A stretch of 64,000 nt of DNA from Bacillus paralicheniformis (GTDB lineage: Bacteria; Bacillota; Bacilli; Bacillales; Bacillaceae): NCBI RefSeq assembly GCF_001042485.2, contig NZ_LBMN02000012.1, forward strand, positions 310,001-374,000, in the 5' to 3' direction. Below, one piece after another: positions 9,281-16,739 of the stretch. A model generated the notes under the pieces. That model was not told the origin of the DNA. It saw only the letters and a list, made by a program, of their open reading frames with translations, and did not search any database. Positions within the stretch are counted from its first letter, which is position 1. Each line of letters begins with the position of its first letter. The position numbers and the translations under genes were made by a program.

Positions 9281-10354
9281 ATGATACGTACAACGAACTT
9301 TAACGCAGGACCGGCAGCACTGCCTTTAGAAGTACTGCAAAAGGCGAAAGACGAATTTCTTGATTTCAACGGTGCGGGGATGTCCGTGATGGAGCTGTCC
9401 CACCGCAGCAAAGAGTATGACGCCGTTCATCAAAAAGCGAAAGCTCTGTTAAAGGAACTGATGGACATACCTGATGATTATGAAGTCATGTTTCTGCAAG
9501 GCGGAGCAAGCCTTCAGTTCTCAATGATTCCGATGAACTTCCTCTCCAAAGACAAAACGGCGCACTTCATAATGACAGGCGCCTGGTCTGAAAAAGCGCT
9601 CGCCGAAGCGAAGCTCTTCGGAAACACATCGATCATCGCGTCCAGTAAAGAAGATACGTACAGCTATATTCCCGAAGTACCGGAGATTCCGCTAGACGGT
9701 GCTTACCTCCACCTGACTTCCAACAACACGATCTTCGGAACGCAGTGGCAAAAGTTCCCTGACGCTCCGATTCCGGTTGTCGCTGATATGTCCAGCGATA
9801 TTTTAAGCAGAAAAATCGATGTTTCCCAATTTGACATCATCTATGCCGGCGCTCAGAAAAACCTCGGACCGTCAGGGGTGACCGTTGTCATCATGAAAAA
9901 AGACTGGCTCGGCAAAGAAAACGAGCAAGTTGCCAAAATCCTGAAGTACTCAACACATGCCAAAGCGGATTCTCTCTACAATACCCCTCCGACTTTTGCG
10001 ATTTATATGCTGTCTCTCGTGCTGGAGTGGCTCAAGGAAAAAGGCGGCCTCGATGCCATTGAGAAACGCAATCGAGAAAAGGCCGGTATTTTATACAACG
10101 CGATCGACGAAAGCGGCGGATTCTACCGCGGCCATGCGAGAGAAGACAGCCGCTCAAACATGAACGTCACCTTTACGCTCAAAAATGATGAGCTGACAGC
10201 ATCATTCATCGCAAAGGCAAAGGAAGAAAAAATGTCAGGGCTTGGCGGACACCGTTCGGTCGGAGGCTGCCGCGCTTCGATTTACAATGCCGTATCTGTT
10301 GAAGACTGCGAAAAGCTGGCGGCCTTTATGAAGAAATTCCGCGAAGAAAACTGA
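9281..10354 (+). CDS. serC: Phosphoserine aminotransferase
   Basis: PLP enzyme of serine biosynthesis, 357 aa, converting 3-phosphohydroxypyruvate and glutamate to O-phosphoserine and 2-oxoglutarate; the family also serves pyridoxine synthesis in some bacteria. It begins TTNFNAGPAALPLEVL, has the SerC signature region GAQKNLGPSGVTVVI with the PLP lysine near residue 197, and ends GGHRSVGGCRASIYNA, which contains the substrate-binding Arg. ATG 9281 follows GGGAG; the frame extends 48 nt upstream without an SD. The close match to B. subtilis SerC and the neighbourhood of hit and trpP support the name. Confidence 0.95.
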   Translation: MIRTTNFNAGPAALPLEVLQKAKDEFLDFNGAGMSVMELSHRSKEYDAVHQKAKALLKELMDIPDDYEVMFLQGGASLQFSMIPMNFLSKDKTAHFIMTGAWSEKALAEAKLFGNTSIIASSKEDTYSYIPEVPEIPLDGAYLHLTSNNTIFGTQWQKFPDAPIPVVADMSSDILSRKIDVSQFDIIYAGAQKNLGPSGVTVVIMKKDWLGKENEQVAKILKYSTHAKADSLYNTPPTFAIYMLSLVLEWLKEKGGLDAIEKRNREKAGILYNAIDESGGFYRGHAREDSRSNMNVTFTLKNDELTASFIAKAKEEKMSGLGGHRSVGGCRASIYNAVSVEDCEKLAAFMKKFREEN

Positions 10355-10473
10355 TGGTTTATCCTGATGATGGAAGATGGCGAAAAAAGGCTTCCCCATT
10401 CCTTCGAAAGTTTGATATACTACTAGAAAGCTTTCGCAATAAATGACGAGCATATTATTGGAAAGCGTAAAAA

Positions 10474-10517
10474 GAGCCTAGATGAGGAGAGAATAGACAT
10501 GAAAACAAAAGAATTAG
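10474..10517 (+). promoter_or_regulatory. Probable TRAP (MtrB) binding site over the trpP start
   Basis: NAG triplets are clustered across the SD and start of trpP: GAG 10474, TAG 10479, GAG 10484, GAG 10487 (within GAGGAGAG), TAG 10494 and TAG 10515. This is the layout known from B. subtilis trpP, where tryptophan-bound TRAP covers the ribosome binding site and blocks translation. The triplets are seen directly; binding is inferred. Confidence 0.7.
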
Positions 10518-11026
10518 TGGCTATGGCCCTGTTTGTCGCCATTGGAGCGGCGCTTCACGCTGTGATTCCGCCTTTTTTCTACGGAATGAAGCCGGATATG
10601 ATGCTGATCATGATGTTTATGGGAATCCTTTTGTTCCCTAGATTGCAAAATGTTCTTGTCATCGGAATCGTGACAGGCGTTATTTCCGCGTTGACAACGG
10701 CTTTTCCGGGAGGACAGCTGCCCAACATCATCGACAAACCGCTAACAGCCTTGATGTTTTTCGGCGTATTTCTGCTTGTGAAAAAGCTGAACAGCAAAAC
10801 GCTTGCCGCCGCCGGATTAACTGCTGCAGGAACGGTTCTTTCCGGAACCATTTTCCTTACGGCTGCGCTGTTCATCGTCGGCCTGCCTGGAAACCAGGGG
10901 TTCATTACCCTGTTTTCTGTTGTCGTTTTACCTGCTGCCTTGATCAACACGATCGCCATGGCGGTCATCTTCCCGATCGTGCAGTCGATCATGAAGCGCT
11001 CAAGGCTGATTGAACAAGTCAAATAA
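10499..11026 (+). CDS. trpP: Tryptophan transporter TrpP
   Basis: Integral membrane protein of 175 aa with about five or six hydrophobic segments (KELVAMALFVAIGAALHAVI at the N-terminus), similar to the S-component-like TrpP tryptophan transporter. It imports tryptophan in B. subtilis. The ATG follows GAGGAGAG, which is itself part of a run of GAG/TAG triplets that should be recognised by TRAP, so synthesis is expected to stop when tryptophan is plentiful. It sits 144 nt after serC and ends in its own terminator. Confidence 0.9.
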   Translation: MKTKELVAMALFVAIGAALHAVIPPFFYGMKPDMMLIMMFMGILLFPRLQNVLVIGIVTGVISALTTAFPGGQLPNIIDKPLTALMFFGVFLLVKKLNSKTLAAAGLTAAGTVLSGTIFLTAALFIVGLPGNQGFITLFSVVVLPAALINTIAMAVIFPIVQSIMKRSRLIEQVK

Positions 11027-11032
11027 AACCAG

Positions 11033-11078
11033 AACCTCTTCTTGAAAAGGGTTATCCTTTTTTTGAAGAGGTTTTTTT
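11033..11078 (+). terminator. Intrinsic terminator of trpP
   Basis: AACCTCTTC (11033-11041) pairs with GAAGAGGTT (11065-11073); an inner AAAAGG/CCTTTT helix extends it. It is followed by TTTTTT. Confidence 0.82.
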
Positions 11079-11117
11079 CATTTTGATGGTCAAAAAAAGG
11101 GGAATCCGCCCGATATT

Positions 11118-11309
11118 TTATATAAGAAGCTGAATAAAAAAAAGGAGCAGGAGCGCCAATCCTGCGCTTCCCGTGCAAAAAAGCGCTTTTTGTTTAAGAA
11201 TGCGTTTCGGCGGGTAAGATGCAGAATATCCGAGAAGCCTTAAATAATAAAAGGAGCCGGCGGTAAACACAGCGCTTAAAATTGTCAAAACAATGATAAT
11301 GACAGACAA
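11118..11309 (-). CDS. Small two-segment membrane protein, function unknown
   Basis: Hypothetical protein of 63 residues with two hydrophobic stretches (SVIIIVLTILSAVFTAGSFY at the N-terminus and LALLLLFFIQLLI at the C-terminus) and a basic loop (PPKRILKQK) between them. TTG 11309 is selected because AAGGAGGGAG lies 4-5 nt upstream; the frame extends to 11351 without a better start. It is antisense to the trpP-yhaH gap. I do not recognise the family. The good SD and typical codon use argue that it is real. Confidence 0.6.
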   Translation of the reverse strand: MSVIIIVLTILSAVFTAGSFYYLRLLGYSASYPPKRILKQKALFCTGSAGLALLLLFFIQLLI

Positions 11310-11470
11310 CCCTCTCCCTCCTTTTTTTAAAAGTATGCTAAAATAAAGCAAGCTATGCAGAAGTTTCTAAGAAGAGAAACGGATGGCCCGGCTCGAACGC
11401 CAATATCTAATCATGAGAAGACGGGTGCCTGCCAAGCCTGATCTTTAAAAATATAACCGGGGTGATGTAC

Positions 11471-11827
11471 ATGTCAAAAGGCCGATCTTTAGCAGCTGGA
11501 CTGATTGTAGGCGGTGTTATTGGCGGTGTTGCAGCATTGCTGACCGCGCCGACTTCAGGAAAAAACTTGAGAGGACAGCTAAAAGCCAACTGCGGTAAAT
11601 GGGAAGACACCGTCAAAAGGCTGAAAAACGACGGAATCGCATTAAAAGAGCAATTCGTCAAAACCGCCATAGAAGGCGCGGAAATCATCAAAGACGTCGG
11701 CAGCGAACTGCAAACGTCCATCCAGGAATGGCGCGAGGAAATCAAACCTCACCAGCAGGACTTAAAAAAGGAAATCGCTGAGATTGAAGAAAAGATAAAA
11801 CAGCTGGAGAAAACCTTACAAAACTAA
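11471..11827 (+). CDS. yhaH: YtxH-domain protein YhaH
   Basis: Membrane-anchored protein of 118 aa. The N-terminal glycine-rich hydrophobic segment (SLAAGLIVGGVIGGVAALLT) is followed by TAPTSGKNLRG, the signature of YtxH/gas-vesicle-GvpP-like proteins, then a long charged helix with coiled-coil character up to the end. ATG 11471 is used because GGGGTGATG lies upstream; the track of open codons to 11462 has no separate SD. B. subtilis YhaH (118 aa) is a general-stress-type protein of unknown mechanism. It lies beside scoC and trpP as in that species. Confidence 0.85.
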   Translation: MSKGRSLAAGLIVGGVIGGVAALLTAPTSGKNLRGQLKANCGKWEDTVKRLKNDGIALKEQFVKTAIEGAEIIKDVGSELQTSIQEWREEIKPHQQDLKKEIAEIEEKIKQLEKTLQN

Positions 11828-11861
11828 TATACTCAGCGAAAAAAATGAACCTTAAAAAAGG

Positions 11862-11895
11862 GGTGTGAATGGAAAATTTTCACGCTCTTTTTTTG
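11862..11895 (+). terminator. Intrinsic terminator of yhaH
   Basis: GTGTGAA/TTCACGC stem with one G-U pair and loop TGGAAAAT, followed by TCTTTTTTT. Confidence 0.7.
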
Positions 11896-12020
11896 GGTAA
11901 AATCCTGATTTCACACCGTAAAGCTGGATTTTTTAAAAATTTCGTAAATTTACATCTTTATTAATCTTTATTTTATTGGCATAATAGAAATTATAAGATA
12001 AAGAGAAGCAGGTGAAGTGA

Positions 12021-12641
12021 ATGAATCGAGCGGAAGAGCCCTATACGGTGAAAGAAGCCCTTTTATTCAGTCAAAGAATGGCACAGCTTAGCAAGGCGCT
12101 TTGGAAGTCAATAGAAAAGGATTGGCAGCAGTGGATTAAACCTTATGATCTGAACATTAACGAGCATCATATTTTGTGGATCGCCTACCAGCTGAACGGT
12201 GCATCCATTTCGGAAATCGCCAAGTTCGGCGTCATGCACGTATCCACAGCGTTTAATTTTTCAAAAAAACTTGAGGAAAGAGGTTACCTGGAGTTTTCCA
12301 AAAAGTTGAATGACAAACGAAACACTTACATTCAGCTGACTCCGAAAGGTGAAGACGTTTTCCTTAAAATCCTCGAGTCTTACGATCCGACCCGGAATGC
12401 CGTCTTAAAAGGCGCTCAGCCCCTTCATCAGCTGTACGGGAAGTTTCCAGAAATCGTCGAGATGATGTCGATCATCCGCCATATTTACGGCGATGACTTC
12501 ATGGAAATTTTCGAAAAATCGTTTTCAAACATCGAAAGTGAATTTACGAGCGAAGAGGGCAAAATGAAGAAAAAACAAGAAGCAAAAGAAGCCGGGGAAT
12601 CGATAGAGATGGACAAACCGCTTGAGCCTCTTAAAAACTAA
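12021..12641 (+). CDS. scoC: Transition-state regulator ScoC/Hpr (MarR family)
   Basis: DNA-binding repressor of 206 aa. In B. subtilis, Hpr represses extracellular protease genes (aprE, nprE), oligopeptide transport and sporulation functions. The MarR winged-helix core is seen as [40 protein letters not shown] (recognition helix) and [15 protein letters not shown] (wing). It has a long helical C-terminal part typical of Hpr, ending in a Glu/Lys-rich tail. The ATG follows AGGTGAAG. Its last 4 nt overlap the convergent yhaI stop codon, so the two 3' ends are antisense to each other. Confidence 0.95.
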   Translation: MNRAEEPYTVKEALLFSQRMAQLSKALWKSIEKDWQQWIKPYDLNINEHHILWIAYQLNGASISEIAKFGVMHVSTAFNFSKKLEERGYLEFSKKLNDKRNTYIQLTPKGEDVFLKILESYDPTRNAVLKGAQPLHQLYGKFPEIVEMMSIIRHIYGDDFMEIFEKSFSNIESEFTSEEGKMKKKQEAKEAGESIEMDKPLEPLKN

Positions 12642-12985
12642 GCCAGATCGTATTGCCTGATAATGCTGATGAATTCGCTCATCAGCGGTTTGTACAGACC
12701 TTGTCTGTGAAGGGCGAAAATCGTTTCGTGCACTTCAAGTTTTTCATTTAACTGTCCCGCAAAAAGCGTGAGGAGATGATCGAACATCACATATCCTTGC
12801 GCTTTTTGTGCTTCAAGCTCCTTTGAGAGCTCTTCGCACAGCTTTTCCGTTTCCTTTGCTTCTTCCTCTGATAAGCCCTTTTCGATCAACATTTTATAAT
12901 ACGGATACTCTTTCATATCCGCATTGTTCAATAACAGTTTGATGTAATATTCCAGCCGCTCAAGGCGTTGCTCCATAGAGTTCAT
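12638..12985 (-). CDS. yhaI: DUF1878 protein YhaI
   Basis: Cytosolic, highly helical and acidic protein of 115 aa, family DUF1878, function unknown. It starts [19 protein letters not shown] and is rich in Glu/Lys heptads. GGAGAGAAGGGAC precedes the ATG; an internal ATG at codon 4 is possible. It is convergent with scoC and overlaps it by 4 nt, the same arrangement remembered in B. subtilis. No catalytic motif is visible. Confidence 0.85.
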   Translation of the reverse strand: MNSMEQRLERLEYYIKLLLNNADMKEYPYYKMLIEKGLSEEEAKETEKLCEELSKELEAQKAQGYVMFDHLLTLFAGQLNEKLEVHETIFALHRQGLYKPLMSEFISIIRQYDLA

Positions 12986-13198
12986 ATTTGTCCCTTCTCT
13001 CCCTTTCTCTTATTTTAGCCGATATTCCCTTCTGATGAAAGTTCAACACGGGAGATTTCTGTTCCTTTTACACCCTTCTAAATTCTTTGGAAAATGACGA
13101 AATTTTTTTCGAAAAAGGGATTGATTTTTCTCATCCAGAGGAGTAAATTATTCTGAGGATTTCATATAACAGTTTGTTGAAACGGAAGGATGTCATTT

Positions 13199-13714
13199 AT
13201 GAGTTGCTGGAAAACCATCAATCTCGTTAAAGATTATGGAGGCATGCGCATCGTGCTCACTGCCGTCAGTTTAATGATTTTATTTTTTATTCCCGAATAT
13301 TTAGCGATGCAGCTGATTCATCCGCAAACTGTTCAGAGAGGCGATCATGCCCTTTTGTTTGCAGGACTATTGGTTGCGGCTATAATTGCCCATAAAATTC
13401 TTCATATCTTGCCGTTGATCAGCAAGAAAAAAATAGAAAAAAAGATTTATTGGTTGAAAATGAGAACATGGAGAGAAGTTCCAAAAAACACGATGCTTGT
13501 CTCTCTTCTCTGCCCTTTTTTCGTCATCACGCCTGCTTTATTTTACGCGGGGGCTGTGATGCCGAGCTTTGCTCATTATTTCTGCATCATTTCAAGTATT
13601 CATTTCGGCTATTGTCTGCCTGATTTTCTGTTTGCCTGGAAACTGATCAAAGCGCCTAAAAACTGCTATGTCGATCAGGAAGCCGACGATTTTGATATTT
13701 TAATACAAAAATAA
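13199..13714 (+). CDS. yhaJ: DUF3267 membrane protein YhaJ
   Basis: Membrane protein of 171 aa with four hydrophobic segments and the short motif [11 protein letters not shown], resembling the HExxH-like helix of DUF3267/peptidase-M50-related proteins but without a full HExxH, so catalysis is doubtful. ATG 13199 is preferred to ATG 13190, which is fused to the GGAAGG ribosome binding site. Similar in length and position to B. subtilis YhaJ (unknown function). No terminator is obvious before the next small gene. Confidence 0.78.
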   Translation: MSCWKTINLVKDYGGMRIVLTAVSLMILFFIPEYLAMQLIHPQTVQRGDHALLFAGLLVAAIIAHKILHILPLISKKKIEKKIYWLKMRTWREVPKNTMLVSLLCPFFVITPALFYAGAVMPSFAHYFCIISSIHFGYCLPDFLFAWKLIKAPKNCYVDQEADDFDILIQK

Positions 13715-13792
13715 TCCAGCCGCTCGGCACTTGGAAAATCCTTTTTTTCAGTCTATTTTCTATCTTTTTTAATAAATATTTGGTAATGTAGT

Positions 13793-14008
13793 ATGGAGCA
13801 GAAACAGAGAGGGGGATCTCCTATCATCCTTTTTTATTTCATCTTGTTTGCGGTTTTTACTGTCTTCAACATAAACAAGCTTACAAACTCTTTATGCCTT
13901 GTCAGAGAGATTCCTGAAGAACGGCAGGATAAGGTGTTTAGAATGATTAATGTGCTGATCTTAATTTTATTGATCTCATCATTCATTGAGATTTCCTTTA
14001 CGGTGTAA
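13793..14008 (+). CDS. Small two-segment membrane protein, function unknown
   Basis: Hypothetical protein of 71 aa with two hydrophobic segments (IILFYFILFAVFTVF and MINVLILILLISSFIEISF) separated by a charged loop REIPEERQDK. The ATG at 13793 has no recognisable SD, and GGGGGATC lies a few codons inside, so the true start is uncertain. It is followed at once by a strong bidirectional terminator. No family recognised. Confidence 0.5.
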   Translation: MEQKQRGGSPIILFYFILFAVFTVFNINKLTNSLCLVREIPEERQDKVFRMINVLILILLISSFIEISFTV

Positions 14009-14012
14009 AGAA

Positions 14013-14057
14013 AAAAAGGATAGCTGCCGATCGTATTGATCCGGCAGCTATCCTTTT
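14013..14057. terminator. Bidirectional intrinsic terminator
   Basis: AAAGGATAGCTGCCGG and CCGGCAGCTATCCTTT form a stem of about 15 bp with T-rich flanks on both strands. It ends the 71-aa gene (plus strand) and the microprotein gene at 14063 (minus strand). Confidence 0.85.
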
Positions 14058-14062
14058 GTTGA

Positions 14063-14161
14063 TTAGCATATCCAAGAAGCACCAATAATAATTAATAAGA
14101 TGAACAGTACCACAAGCAGCGCAAAGCCGCCAGCGAAACCTCCTGTATAACCGTCGCCCAT
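14063..14161 (-). CDS. YjcZ-type small membrane microprotein (copy 1)
   Basis: Open frame of 32 aa, too short for most gene finders: Gly-rich N-terminus (MGDGYTGGFAGGF) followed by a single membrane helix (ALLVVLFILLIIIGASW). This is the YjcZ/YhzE-type sporulation microprotein family, whose members have a Gly/Tyr-rich head and the FALLVVLFILLIII core. AGAGGAGGTG lies 4 nt before the ATG. A paralogue lies just upstream at 14289-14375 on the same strand. Expression in the mother cell during sporulation is inferred from the family, not seen. Confidence 0.85.
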   Translation of the reverse strand: MGDGYTGGFAGGFALLVVLFILLIIIGASWIC

Positions 14162-14235
14162 ATTGACACCTCCTCTGCCCCAGTCGTTACATTAGTGTAT
14201 GCACGAATGTCATGAAACGATTAGGCTATCGTCCA

Positions 14236-14275
14236 AAAGAAAAGAACCGCCTGAAAAAATGACGGTTCTTTTCTC
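14236..14275 (-). terminator. Terminator between the two microprotein genes
   Basis: AGAAAAGAACCG (14239-14250) pairs with CGGTTCTTTTCT (14262-14273); minus-strand flank CTTTTGG. It ends the transcript of the 14289-14375 microprotein gene. Confidence 0.7.
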
Positions 14276-14288
14276 ATTTTCTAAGGTT

Positions 14289-14375
14289 TTAGTACAGATA
14301 AGCTGCACCAACGATGATTAATAAAATGAACAACACGACCAATAAAGCAAAACCGCTTGAGTATCCTCCGCTCAT
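14289..14375 (-). CDS. YjcZ-type small membrane microprotein (copy 2)
   Basis: Open frame of 28 aa: MSGGYSSGF head and membrane helix ALLVVLFILLIIVGAAYLY. AAAAGGAGGTC lies 6 nt before the ATG. The core FALLVVLFILLI is identical to copy 1 at the protein level, so this is a local duplication. Each copy has its own SD and terminator, so they are probably independent units. No function beyond family membership can be claimed. Confidence 0.85.
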   Translation of the reverse strand: MSGGYSSGFALLVVLFILLIIVGAAYLY

Positions 14376-14461
14376 GTTATTGACCTCCTTTTCTTGATCA
14401 ATATATTTGTATGAGCGGAAAGAAAATTTGACTAGACGGATGCCCCTCTGTTGAAAATCTT

Positions 14462-14489
14462 TTTACAGCATGTCAGAATATGATATGAT
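14462..14489 (+). promoter_or_regulatory. Probable sigma-A promoter of prsA
   Basis: TTTACA (14462-14467), 16-nt spacer, TATGAT (14484-14489). It lies about 50 nt before the prsA start. Confidence 0.6.
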
Positions 14490-14538
14490 ACAATTCAAAG
14501 GAAAGTTTAAACTGTTATGATTAGGAGTGTTTGCATTT

Positions 14539-15399
14539 ATGAAGAAGATTGCAATTGCGGCGATTACAGCGACAAGTGTGCTGGCTCTCAGCGCATGCAG
14601 CGGAGGAGACTCTGAGGTTGTTGCAGAAACAAAAGCTGGAAATATTACAAAAGAAGACCTTTATCAAACATTAAAAGACAATGCCGGAGCGGACGCACTG
14701 AACATGCTCGTTCAGCAAAAAGTACTCGATGATAAATACAATGTCTCCGACAAAGAAATCGACAAAAAGCTGAACGAGTACAAAAAGTCGATGGGTGACC
14801 AGCTCAACCAGCTCATTGAGCAGAAAGGCGAAGACTTCGTCAAAGAACAGATCAAATACGAACTTCTCATGAAAAAAGCCGCAAAGGATAACATAAAAGT
14901 AACCGATGATGACGTAAAAGAATATTATGACGGCCTGAAAGGCAAAATCCACTTGAGCCACATTCTTGTGAAGGAAAAGAAAACGGCTGAAGAAGTTGAG
15001 AAAAAGCTGAAAAAAGGCGAAAAATTCGAAGACCTTGCAAAAGAGTATTCAACTGACGGAACAGCCGAAAAAGGCGGCGACCTCGGATGGGTCGGCAAGG
15101 AAGATAACATGGACAAGGATTTCGTCAAAGCTGCGTTTGCTTTGAAAACCGGCGAAATCAGCGGCCCTGTGAAATCGCAATTCGGCTATCACATCATTAA
15201 GAAAGACGAAGAGCGCGGCAAATATGAAGACATGAAAAAAGATCTCAAAAAAGAGGTCCAAGAACAAAAACAAAACGATCAAACTGAACTGCAATCTGTT
15301 ATCGACAAACTTGTCAAAGATGCTGATCTAAAAGTAAAAGACAAAGAGTTGAAAAAACAAGTCGACCAGCGCCAAGCTCAGACAAGCAGCAGCAGCTGA
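14539..15399 (+). CDS. prsA: Foldase lipoprotein PrsA (peptidyl-prolyl isomerase)
   Basis: Extracytoplasmic folding factor of 286 aa, lipid-anchored to the outer face of the membrane and needed for folding of exported enzymes and penicillin-binding proteins. Lipobox LALSAC with Cys20. The N-terminal chaperone part is Lys/Asp-rich. The parvulin domain lies at about residues 134-225 (KIHLSHILVKEKKTAEEV ... LGWVGKEDNMDKDF ... SQFGYHIIKKDEE). A charged C-terminal helix ends in a Ser-rich tail. The ATG at 14539 follows GGAGTG. It is monocistronic with a strong terminator. In B. subtilis it is essential, and ScoC, encoded nearby, affects the secretome it serves. Confidence 0.95.
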   Translation: MKKIAIAAITATSVLALSACSGGDSEVVAETKAGNITKEDLYQTLKDNAGADALNMLVQQKVLDDKYNVSDKEIDKKLNEYKKSMGDQLNQLIEQKGEDFVKEQIKYELLMKKAAKDNIKVTDDDVKEYYDGLKGKIHLSHILVKEKKTAEEVEKKLKKGEKFEDLAKEYSTDGTAEKGGDLGWVGKEDNMDKDFVKAAFALKTGEISGPVKSQFGYHIIKKDEERGKYEDMKKDLKKEVQEQKQNDQTELQSVIDKLVKDADLKVKDKELKKQVDQRQAQTSSSS

Positions 15400-15404
15400 C
15401 GCCA

Positions 15405-15446
15405 AAAAAGCTGTCCTCCCCTCGCGGGGCCGGACAGCTTTTTTTA
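15405..15446 (+). terminator. Intrinsic terminator of prsA
   Basis: AAAAAGCTGTCC (15405-15416) pairs with GGACAGCTTTTT (15432-15443), with T-run continuing. It also overlaps the 3' end of the convergent yhaL. Confidence 0.85.
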
Positions 15447-15677
15447 TGCGATGGAATGACTATCAGCCGATTTTTCATGCTGTTCTTGATCTTCATCCAA
15501 TGAACGCTTCATGCGCTGTGCTTTTTCTTTTTCCATCCGTTCGATATAAATGCGGCCTTCTTTTTCGATAAAAGCCTGATCGATCTTTTCCTCTTCCTTT
15601 GCCGTCGTCATCAGCTTATAGGCGCTGAAAATAATGCCGACGATGCAAAGGTACACCCACCACGGAAACAGCAGCAC
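15444..15677 (-). CDS. yhaL: Sporulation protein YhaL
   Basis: Small protein of 77 aa: N-terminal membrane helix (LLFPWWVYLCIVGIIFSAY) followed by a highly charged cytoplasmic or intermembrane tail (KEEEKIDQAFIEKEGRIYIERMEKEKAQR, described here in parts). The start is GTG with AAAGGGGG upstream. It matches B. subtilis YhaL (about 70 aa), a sporulation-linked protein. It is downstream of yhaM on the same strand with 68 nt between, so it could be read from the yhaM promoter or its own. Confidence 0.8.
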   Translation of the reverse strand: MLLFPWWVYLCIVGIIFSAYKLMTTAKEEEKIDQAFIEKEGRIYIERMEKEKAQRMKRSLDEDQEQHEKSADSHSIA

Positions 15678-15745
15678 GGCTTTTCCCCCTTTTTTGAATA
15701 AACTGTATATCAGACATTATGCAAAAGGGAGACAAGTTATGACGC

Positions 15746-16690
15746 TTATTTGTGAAAAACAGGCTTGTAAAAGGAACGATTATCCAATGCAAAGACGCGT
15801 TCGGTATACTCTCCCGGCTTGACCCGTTCGAGCGCTCTGTCCATCATATTGATCTTCGCGTCAAGGTTGTCGATATAGTGAAGAATTTCCGCTTCCTTGA
15901 CCATCGGCGGCTTTGGACTGCCCCATTCGGGTTTGCCGTGATGGCTTAAAATCAAATGCTGGAGAATCAGCACTTCTTCTGAATCAATTTGAAGCTCTTC
16001 GGCTGCTTTTGCAATTTCTGTCACCATAATCGAAATGTGCCCCAGCAGATTCCCTTCGACAGTATAGGTCGTGGACACCGGTCCGGATAGTTCTTTTACT
16101 TTTCCAAGGTCATGCAAAATAACACCTGCGTACAATAGGTCGCGATCGAGCGACGGATACAGGTCTGCGACCGATTTGGCCAGGTTCAGCATGGAGACAA
16201 CATGGTATGCGAGACCTGATACGAACTCGTGGTGATTTTTCGTCGCAGCTGGATAATCAATGAATTCCTTGCCGTATTTTTTGACGAGGTGCCTCGTGAT
16301 TCGCTGAATACTAGGGTTTTTCATTTCAAAAATATATTGAGTGACCGCATCCATCATTTCGTTTTTGGGAATCGGTGCAGTCTCAAGAAAGTCATCGATT
16401 TTGACATTGTCATTGTCGCCCGCAGGTCTGATGTTTCTCAGCTTCAGCTGATTCCGCCCGCGGTAATGATGAATGTCGCCGACCACTTTCACGATCGTCT
16501 GCGGGCCGTAGGTCACTTCGTCCTGCTGCTTGGCGTCCCACAGCTTTGCTTCTATATCTCCGGACTGATCCTGCAGCATCAGCGTTAAAAACGGTTTCCC
16601 GTTGCTTGCGATTCCTTTCGTTGACGATTTAATGAGCAAGTACAAATCCACCTGCTCGCCAACTTCGTGCAGCATGATACCTTTTGCCAT
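15746..16690 (-). CDS. yhaM: 3'-5' exoribonuclease YhaM
   Basis: Cytosolic exonuclease of 314 aa acting on RNA and single-stranded DNA from the 3' end. An OB-fold nucleic-acid-binding domain occupies about residues 12-95 ([20 protein letters not shown] ... [11 protein letters not shown]). The HD phosphohydrolase domain follows: [23 protein letters not shown] with the HD metal ligands, and [21 protein letters not shown] lies before the ATG. In B. subtilis, yhaM lies with yhaN and yhaO, as here. All HD ligands appear intact. Confidence 0.93.
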   Translation of the reverse strand: MAKGIMLHEVGEQVDLYLLIKSSTKGIASNGKPFLTLMLQDQSGDIEAKLWDAKQQDEVTYGPQTIVKVVGDIHHYRGRNQLKLRNIRPAGDNDNVKIDDFLETAPIPKNEMMDAVTQYIFEMKNPSIQRITRHLVKKYGKEFIDYPAATKNHHEFVSGLAYHVVSMLNLAKSVADLYPSLDRDLLYAGVILHDLGKVKELSGPVSTTYTVEGNLLGHISIMVTEIAKAAEELQIDSEEVLILQHLILSHHGKPEWGSPKPPMVKEAEILHYIDNLDAKINMMDRALERVKPGEYTERVFALDNRSFYKPVFHK

Positions 16691-16739
16691 GATAAAGCTC
16701 CCTCCGTTTTCCTACATAAAATCATTATAGCACACACTT

